Below are positions 58,025-64,000 of a DNA stretch of 64,000 bases, one piece after another. Location of the stretch: positions 2,550,501 through 2,614,500 of the forward strand of contig NZ_CP087114.1 of NCBI RefSeq assembly GCF_022559585.1, given 5' to 3'. The position numbers and the translations under genes were made by a program. How positions within the stretch are numbered: position 1 is the stretch's first letter; every line of letters starts with the position of its first letter. The notes beneath the pieces were generated by a model, which did not search any database, was not told the origin of the DNA, and was given only the letters and a program-made list of their open reading frames with translations. This DNA is from Bartonella machadoae (GTDB lineage Bacteria > Pseudomonadota > Alphaproteobacteria > Rhizobiales > Rhizobiaceae).

Positions 58025-58195
58025 TTTTACTTCTTTCTAAACTGTTTTCTACCCACACGATAACCCCGCTTATGACGTGCAAATAAGTGACTTTAATTGA
58101 TTCAAAATGAAATGATTTGAGATGAGAGAATCTTACAATATTCGGGGGTTTCATTCAACATGCAAAACGATGAATTATCGTTATAAATCAATGCC
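58025..58195 (-). repeat. Integrase upstream repeat block (copy at 58.1 kb)
   Basis: This is the shared leader with the palindrome arms at 58122-58128 and 58149-58158 and the boundary word TATAAATCAATGCC near 58181-58194. The block is an inverted copy of 43196-43369. Confidence 0.75.
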
Positions 58196-58734
58196 TTGCC
58201 TACGGTGTAGAAATGCATGATTTAATAGAATTCTGTTATTTTTGTGTGTCATTTTAACATAATGTTTTAAACGGGTGATATTTTTTCGCATCATATTTTG
58301 GGTATGTAAGGGATTTGGATAAAACTCTCTGGTGAAACCAGAAATATATACAGCTTATTGTCTAATAGAAGAAAAATCAAAATGCGTTTTTTTAAAGAAA
58401 AATTTTGCGTTTGTAAAAAACATCAGAAAGATTCTTGGTTTAACAAAGATGCTTAGAAGAAAATAAAATCAAGGAGAGTTCAGTTTTTTATTGACATTTC
58501 AGGCTAAAAAATCACTTCCTTACAAAGGATTTCCTTTTGTGCATTTGCATTAAGGATTTTTCGAGAAAACATCTTTCCATCTGTTCTGAAAATGAGAGCG
58601 AACCTGTTGTTTTTGACAGTTTTTGGAGAATAGCAGCGATTTTAATCCATAAAGGAACAGATATTTCAGTGAAGTGCATTAGATATTATAGTTGAGAAGA
58701 ATTGTATTATCACTTTGAACATGGGGGGAGAATT
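58196..58734. other. Intergenic DNA, no gene seen
   Basis: AT-rich DNA between the island border and the solute-binding-protein gene. GGGGGGAG at 58723-58730 is the ribosome binding site of that gene. Confidence 0.45.
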
Positions 58735-59619
58735 TTGCCAATAAAAAAACTTATAAAGGGACTCAATGTTCTTATTGGAGTTTTATTCGTAAAATGGGGT
58801 TTTTTATTTTCCTCTTTCGTAGAAGCTGAAACAACAGCAGGGCTTCCCTCTTTTTTTGGTGCGCATGAACATTTTCTACAGCCTGATACAAAAGATATAA
58901 CGCGTTTGCGTTTTGTAACAACATTTGATTTTCCTCCTTTTAATTTTCTTGACAAAACAGGACATCTTGCAGGCTATAATATTGATTTATTGCGCGCTAT
59001 TTGCGCAAAATTGAACCTTGAAACAGTTTGTGAGGTAGAAGTTGTTCCTTGGCAAGAGCTCATAGATCACGTCAAAAATGGTGGTGCAGAAGTTATCATT
59101 GCAGGTTTAAAAGAAACAATGAAAACACGTAAAGATCTTTTTTTTACAAGGTCTTATTTACGTTTTCCAGCTCGATTTGTTGCATCTCAATTTATAGCGT
59201 CTCAATTTGTAAATTTCGATGGACCAATAAGCGATAAATTAACATATTTAAACAGTGGATTATTGTTTAACAGTGCTCACGAAAAGCTGTTCCATAGTTA
59301 TTTTCCTGAAGCTAAATGGCAAGGATTTAAAGACAGGGCAGAGCTTTATCAAGCACTCCAAGATCATAAAATTGATCTTATTTTTGATGATGGATTTGCT
59401 TTATCATTATGGCTAAATGATGCAAAATCAGCTGATTGCTGTCATTTTATTGGAGGAGCGTATATAGCTCCTCAGTTATTGGGGCAGGGAATGCAGCTTG
59501 CTGTTGCCAAAAAGAACGAAAAATTAATTAATGTACTGAATTATGCTCTAAAATCTTTAGAAAATGATGGCAAGCTTGCGGAACTTTATCTGCGTTATTT
59601 TCCAATTGGTTTTTATTGA
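58735..59619 (+). CDS. Periplasmic solute-binding protein, amino-acid ABC type (SBP_bac_3)
   Basis: This 294-residue protein has a signal peptide (PIKKLIKGLNVLIGVLF start, cleavage near FVEAETT) and a family 3 binding domain: FVTTFDFPPFNFLDKTGHLAGYNIDLLRAICAKL, then IAGLKET and the DLIFDDGFALSLWL hinge region. It would bind a polar amino acid or similar ligand and feed an ABC permease; no permease or ATPase gene lies next to it. I take TTG 58735 as start because of the strong purine block just before it; the spacing of 4 bases is short. The nearest upstream ATG (58721) is out of frame. Confidence 0.8.
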   Translation: MPIKKLIKGLNVLIGVLFVKWGFLFSSFVEAETTAGLPSFFGAHEHFLQPDTKDITRLRFVTTFDFPPFNFLDKTGHLAGYNIDLLRAICAKLNLETVCEVEVVPWQELIDHVKNGGAEVIIAGLKETMKTRKDLFFTRSYLRFPARFVASQFIASQFVNFDGPISDKLTYLNSGLLFNSAHEKLFHSYFPEAKWQGFKDRAELYQALQDHKIDLIFDDGFALSLWLNDAKSADCCHFIGGAYIAPQLLGQGMQLAVAKKNEKLINVLNYALKSLENDGKLAELYLRYFPIGFY

Positions 59620-59631
59620 TAAAAATTTTTC

Positions 59632-61164
59632 TCAAGAATGTGCCGTTAATCTTTCAGTGCCCAACCGGTAAGAAATAGCTTCCGCGAGATGATGGCGTGA
59701 TAGGTGGTCCGCTTCCTCGAGATCAGCAATGGTGCGTGCAACTTTGAGGATGCGATGATAGGCGCGTGCAGAAAGGCGCATTTTCTCACTCACATCTCGT
59801 AAGAGTTTAGTAGCATTCTGGTCAGGAACGGCAATTTGTTCGATGATTTTAGCAGGACAATCGCCATTGGTACGAATATGGTCAAGACCCAATGTTTTAA
59901 AACGTTTTTCTTGAATGGCACGACATTGTGCCACACGTTTTGCCACATCACAGCTTTTTTCTGATTGTTCTGGTTGCATAAGATCCATAGCTGTGAGTGC
60001 AGGGACATCAATCCGTAAATCAATTCGATCGAGTAAAGGACCAGAAATACGGGATTGATAGTCAATTTGGCAGCGTATTCCTTTTGCACAAACATTGTCT
60101 TTTTCTCCTGCCATACCACATCGACAAGGGTTCATAGCAGCGATGAGTTGGAAGCGAGCAGGATAGCTGATATGGTGATTCGCGCGGGCGATGACGCATT
60201 CTCCACTCTCTAAGGGTTGACGAAGAGAATCGAGAACTTGTGGAGAAAATTCCGGCAATTCATCGAGAAATAAAACGCCATTATGCGCCAGTGAAGCCTC
60301 TCCTGGTCGTCCTTTAAGTCCACCACCGACCATTGCAGCCATGGAAGCAGAATGATGCGGAGCACGAAACGGACAATGGAGTGAAATGCTCTTATGGTTT
60401 GTTTCTCCTGTGATAGAAGCAATCAGAGAAACATCTAAAAGTTCACGACTATCAAGAGGGGGCAAAAGAGAAGGTAAGCGTTGCGCTAACATAGATTTTC
60501 CTGCGCCCGGAGGACCGACAAACAAAAGATTATGCCGCCCAGCAGCGCAAACTTCTAATGCGCGTTTGGCCGTTTTTTGTCCTTTAATTTCGCAAAGATC
60601 TGGAAGATCGGTTTGAATGGTATATTGGCGTGGTTGTGGACGTTTTTGAATTTGGGTTCCTTTAAAATGATTGACCATGGTAAGAAGAGTTTCGGGAGCG
60701 AGAATATTCATCTCTTCATGAGCCCATGCTGCTTCAGGTCCGCATGGATGGGGACAGATCAGTCCTTTATCGAGTGCTAAAGCTGTCATTGCGGCTGGTA
60801 AAACGCCATTGACAGCTGTGATAGAACCATCCAATGATAATTCGCCTAAAATAACGTAATCTTGTGCGACTTCGGGAGGAAGAATCCCCATAGCAAGCAT
60901 TAAGCCTACAGCAATTGGCAAATCGTAATGCGATCCTTCTTTAGGTAAATCAGCTGGTGCAAGATTAATAGTCACACGTTTGTTAGGCAGTGAAAGCCCA
61001 CAAGCATGAAGGGATGCCTGCACCCGTTCACGACTTTCAGCGATTGCTTTATCGGCTAATCCAACAATAGCCATTCCTATTTTACCAGGGGAAATCATGA
61101 CCTGTACATCAACAGGTACTGCTTCTAGACCGCGAAAAGCAACAGTTGTAATACGCGCGATCAT
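59632..61164 (-). CDS. comM: ComM/YifB-type Mg-chelatase-like AAA+ helicase
   Basis: This 510-residue AAA+ protein has an N-terminal Lon-protease-like fold (TTVAFRGLEAVPVDVQVMIS, GLADKAIAESRERV), Walker A FVGPPGAGKSMLAQRLPSLLPPL, Walker B LFLDELPEF, a cysteine-containing insert (MNPCRCGMAGE) and a C-terminal helical domain (RAYHRILKVARTIADL). ComM promotes branch migration when foreign single strands recombine during natural transformation. ATG 61164 follows a strong AAGGGGGGAA site; an upstream start would add 13 unrelated residues. Confidence 0.92.
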   Translation of the reverse strand: MIARITTVAFRGLEAVPVDVQVMISPGKIGMAIVGLADKAIAESRERVQASLHACGLSLPNKRVTINLAPADLPKEGSHYDLPIAVGLMLAMGILPPEVAQDYVILGELSLDGSITAVNGVLPAAMTALALDKGLICPHPCGPEAAWAHEEMNILAPETLLTMVNHFKGTQIQKRPQPRQYTIQTDLPDLCEIKGQKTAKRALEVCAAGRHNLLFVGPPGAGKSMLAQRLPSLLPPLDSRELLDVSLIASITGETNHKSISLHCPFRAPHHSASMAAMVGGGLKGRPGEASLAHNGVLFLDELPEFSPQVLDSLRQPLESGECVIARANHHISYPARFQLIAAMNPCRCGMAGEKDNVCAKGIRCQIDYQSRISGPLLDRIDLRIDVPALTAMDLMQPEQSEKSCDVAKRVAQCRAIQEKRFKTLGLDHIRTNGDCPAKIIEQIAVPDQNATKLLRDVSEKMRLSARAYHRILKVARTIADLEEADHLSRHHLAEAISYRLGTERLTAHS

Positions 61165-61578
61165 CAGTTTATTCCCCCCTTTCAGCTTAGCAGAGACAAG
61201 CATATCTCTGCATAAAAATCAAGCAGTCTCTATGGTTTTTGCAGTGAAGAGATCTATATATCTATGCAAGCTTTTTTTAGTGTAATTGTGAAGAATAATT
61301 TGCACAAATTTAACCATGATTACATGCGGTTAAATAAATCATTTATAATGCGTTAAGTGAATATGGTAGGAAAAAAAGAAGCAAGGTTGTTTACGCTACA
61401 CAGCCATGCTGGATATTTTAAATATTAAGGGAAGAAAATGTTATGTTTTACAAGAAAAGAATGTGATTAAAAATGTGATTAAATATGTGAAATATCTAGG
61501 GCAAGGTATATTTATCTTTCTTTTTTAACGCTATTTATAGTACGACGCTATTTATAGTATAAGGTGATGTGAAGTGTA
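61165..61578. other. Intergenic region between comM and tamA
   Basis: About 410 bases, divergent promoters expected for both genes. I see a directly repeated 16-base word containing CGCTATTTATAGTA at about 61529-61560 but no gene. Confidence 0.4.
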
Positions 61579-63558
61579 TTGAAGGTATCTGATTTGGTGG
61601 TATATCAGGTGGGTGTTTTTTTTAAATCAGGGACCATACGCAATCTATTGATAGGTTTATGCTTCGCTTGTGCTTTTCCTCAATCACTTGCGGCGTTTGA
61701 ATTATTTGGTATTCCTCTTTTTGGTCAAAAGAAAGCAAATTCCTCTTCGTATAATGGCAACGCTACAGAGAAATTTTATAAAGTTGATGTTGTTGCACCA
61801 CAGGGAGCACCATCTGAAGGGATTAAAATCGTTAAATCTGTATCTTCTCTTGTTTCTGATCAAGATAAAGCATTTAGTTCTTCTGGTTTGTTAGCGAAAG
61901 CGCGTTCAGATTATCGGACAATTCTCTCTGCTCTTTATGCTGATGGGCGTTATGGTGGTGTTATTAGTATTAAGATTAATGGGTTAGAAGTTGCTGATTT
62001 GAGTCCGATAACGCAGCTTCCTGCACAATCTCATATTATTATTACGATTAATGCTGGCCCCCAATATGTTTTTAGTACCGCAGGTATCGATAAAGTTGCT
62101 CCATTTGTAAAATATAAAACCAAGAGAATGCCTAAAATTGAAGAATTGGGTTATAAAATTGGGACTATTGCCAAATCTGAAACCATTTTGAAAGCAGAGA
62201 GATGGGCGACTGAAGGGTGGCGTCGACAAGGTTATGCTAAGGCTCAAGTTGTGAAGAATGAGGTCGTTGCTGATCATGCTACCCATCTCATTGATGCGCA
62301 GATTACTGTTGATCCTGGGCGAGAAGCTTATTATGGCCCTTTACGTGTGCGTAATATTAGTAAGAAGCCAAGTGTAGATTCAGCCTATATTGCATGGATG
62401 ACGGGATTGAAAGAAGGTCAAAAGTACGACTCTGATGCATTAGCCAAGGCGAATGAAAGACTTGCACGACTTAATGTTTTTCGTGCTATGAATATACGAG
62501 AAGCGGACACAATAAATCCTGATGGTAGTTTACCGCTTACACTCGTTTTAGAAGAACGCAAACCACGTCGTTTTGGTATAGGTGGTGGTTATTCAACATT
62601 AGATGGTGCTGGTTTTGAAGCTTATTGGATGCATAACAATCTTTTTGGTCACGCAGAACACCTTAAAATTGAGACAAAAATAAGCGGTATTGGTCGCAAA
62701 AAAGAAAAATCATATAATCCAAAGAATTTTGATTATCTTCTTGGCGGTATCTTTATAAAGCCTGGTATATTTACTCCTGATACAGACTTGAGATCAGAAC
62801 TAAAAATCCAGCAAGAGGTTCTAGATAATTACACAACAAAAGCCATCAAAGGGAAGCTGGGCTTAACGCATATCTTTAATGGTCATCTCTCGGGACAAGT
62901 TGCTGTAGAAGTTTCCAATGGTTATTCACGCGATATCTATTTTGGCAGCCGTAATTTTACAATGATAGGCTTACCGAGTAGTTTGATTTACGATAGTCGT
63001 AATAATAAGCTCAATACGACAAAAGGTTTGTATGGTGAAGTGTTTATTGAACCTTTTTATGAAATACGTTCTCACAATTTTGTAACAAAAATGACTGTAG
63101 AAGGTCGTTCTTATTGGGCACTAGATGAAAAGGAACGTTTTGTTTTTGCCGCACGAGCAAAGCTTGGTACAATTCTGGGAAGCAATACAGTACAAGTTCC
63201 TTCTGATACACTCTTTTTTGCTGGAGGAGGAGGGTCTGTTCGTGGTTATGCTTATCGCAATATTGGGATCAAAATAGATAATGACGCTGTTGTTGGTGGG
63301 CGATCACTTGTTGAGGGTACAACAGAGTTACGTTTTTCTTTAAATGATAAAATAGGGCTTGTTAGTTTTCTCGATGGAGGATTGGTAGGGGAAAAGGCGC
63401 AATTTGATTTTTCTCAAAAAATTAAATGGGGTGCTGGTATTGGAGGTCGTTATATGACAGGTCTTGGGCCTTTGCGCGTGGATTTAGCTGTTCCTCTTAA
63501 GAGAGAGAAAGGTGATCCTCGCATTGGTTTTTATGTGGGAATAGGACAAGCATTTTAA
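61579..63558 (+). CDS. tamA: TamA, outer-membrane BamA-family translocation protein
   Basis: This protein of about 659 residues has a signal peptide (core near LLIGLCFACAF, cleavage near SLAAFELFG), POTRA-like domains (about residues 70-320, including RSDYRTILSALYADGRYGG and LDVFR-like repeats such as LARLNVFRAM) and a BamA-type barrel (GIGGGYSTLDGAGFEAYW, then FFAGGGGSVRGYAYRNIG with the VRGY motif). TamA works with TamB in outer-membrane biogenesis. The start is uncertain: TTG 61579, TTG 61594 or GTG 61609 are possible. It overlaps tamB by one base. Confidence 0.9.
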   Translation: MKVSDLVVYQVGVFFKSGTIRNLLIGLCFACAFPQSLAAFELFGIPLFGQKKANSSSYNGNATEKFYKVDVVAPQGAPSEGIKIVKSVSSLVSDQDKAFSSSGLLAKARSDYRTILSALYADGRYGGVISIKINGLEVADLSPITQLPAQSHIIITINAGPQYVFSTAGIDKVAPFVKYKTKRMPKIEELGYKIGTIAKSETILKAERWATEGWRRQGYAKAQVVKNEVVADHATHLIDAQITVDPGREAYYGPLRVRNISKKPSVDSAYIAWMTGLKEGQKYDSDALAKANERLARLNVFRAMNIREADTINPDGSLPLTLVLEERKPRRFGIGGGYSTLDGAGFEAYWMHNNLFGHAEHLKIETKISGIGRKKEKSYNPKNFDYLLGGIFIKPGIFTPDTDLRSELKIQQEVLDNYTTKAIKGKLGLTHIFNGHLSGQVAVEVSNGYSRDIYFGSRNFTMIGLPSSLIYDSRNNKLNTTKGLYGEVFIEPFYEIRSHNFVTKMTVEGRSYWALDEKERFVFAARAKLGTILGSNTVQVPSDTLFFAGGGGSVRGYAYRNIGIKIDNDAVVGGRSLVEGTTELRFSLNDKIGLVSFLDGGLVGEKAQFDFSQKIKWGAGIGGRYMTGLGPLRVDLAVPLKREKGDPRIGFYVGIGQAF

Positions 63559-64000
63559 TGAAAAAAACTGTACGTTTATCGGCTTTCTTATTTGGATTTT
63601 TATTTTTTTTACTGAGTGTTCTTGTTTTTGCGCAAAGAGGCAATTCATCCTCTAGAGAAGTGACAGCGGGTAATCGCTCATGGTTTATTTCTTTAATTGA
63701 ACGCAGACTTTCAGCGCCTAATCGCCAAGTCCGATTATATAATGTGCGAGGAGCACTGTCTTCTCAAACATCAATTGATACGATTACTGTGAGTGATAAA
63801 AAAGGTGTCTGGCTTAAAATTACCAATGCTAAAATGGATTGGAGCCGTTTATCTTTGCTGAGGGGGCGCATGAATATTAACCAGCTTTCTCTGGAAAAGG
63901 TTACAGTTTTACGCAAACCACAAGGCAATTCTTCTTTCATGTCTTCTCTTGAAGCGAAGAAGCTTTCTTTACCAAAATTACCCCTTGCCATTTCTATCGA
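63558..64000 (+). CDS. tamB: TamB N-terminal part (runs off the window)
   Basis: The frame starts with the ATG that shares one base with the tamA stop (TAATG) and continues to the right edge, 147 residues. It has an N-terminal signal anchor (KKTVRLSAFLFGFLFFLL) and the typical first repeats of TamB: RQVRLYNVRGALSSQTSIDTITV-like and KITNAKMDWSRLSLLRGRMNI. TamB is a large AsmA-like bridge from the inner to the outer membrane and partner of TamA. The tamA-tamB order is the main support together with these N-terminal repeats. Confidence 0.88.
   Translation, partial: MKKTVRLSAFLFGFLFFLLSVLVFAQRGNSSSREVTAGNRSWFISLIERRLSAPNRQVRLYNVRGALSSQTSIDTITVSDKKGVWLKITNAKMDWSRLSLLRGRMNINQLSLEKVTVLRKPQGNSSFMSSLEAKKLSLPKLPLAISI

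Overview
The window looks like chromosomal DNA of a Bartonella species (Hyphomicrobiales, Alphaproteobacteria). The evidence is low-GC DNA carrying clearly alphaproteobacterial genes and gene orders: lptC-lptA-lptB, ptsN, an IalB-family invasion protein next to rlmN, a class I lysyl-tRNA synthetase, addB-addA-trxA, a DivL-type histidine kinase next to a TsaE-phosphotransferase fusion, accD-folC, ubiE-ubiB-coaBC, and tamA-tamB. Several gene sets that usually sit in these neighbourhoods are missing (rpoN and hpf after lptB, trp genes before accD, a MurU-type gene between tsaE and addB). Long non-coding stretches replace some of them, which fits a host-restricted, reduced genome. The genus is an inference from content and style; I cannot name the species.

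Layout. 1-2275 (minus): RNA methyltransferase (cut by the window edge), a second methyltransferase, a LapA-like membrane protein and IHF beta. 2473-4603 (plus): LPS export genes lptC, lptA, lptB. 4604-6260: integrase debris and unrecognised DNA, then ptsN. 8085-15551: ialB-like, rlmN, lysE-like (minus), argG, lysK, prfC. 15659-28399 (minus): trxA, addA, addB, tsaE-kinase, divL-like, ahcY. 29563-34123 (minus): NDUFA9-like reductase, folC, accD, EI24/CysZ-like protein. 34600-36100: two integrase remnants, one nested inside the other. 36343-42728 (minus): coaBC with an N-terminal FitA-like domain, ubiB, ubiE, gyrB.

43181-57862 is a horizontally acquired island of about 14.7 kb. Its left end carries a complete tyrosine integrase, an AlpA-like regulator, a broken toprim-type primase and a DUF3987 helicase-like protein, the replication and integration core expected of a phage-satellite or P4-like element. 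The cargo is a single-chain type ISP restriction-modification enzyme (1655 aa) and four tandem paralogues built of hexapeptide repeats (predicted left-handed beta-helices). The first paralogue lies behind a consensus sigma-70 promoter and a structured leader that resembles the C4 antisense RNA of phages P1/P7, with two loops complementary to a continuous 13-nt stretch overlapping the gene's own Shine-Dalgarno. The island appears to have inserted into an older, inverted integrase remnant, leaving an imperfect 13/14-bp direct repeat.

After the island come a solute-binding protein of amino-acid ABC type, comM (yifB), tamA and the start of tamB. I saw no rRNA, tRNA or CRISPR array. Fragments of the same integrase gene, with a shared upstream block, occur at several places between 4.6 and 58.2 kb and are the main repeat family of the window.
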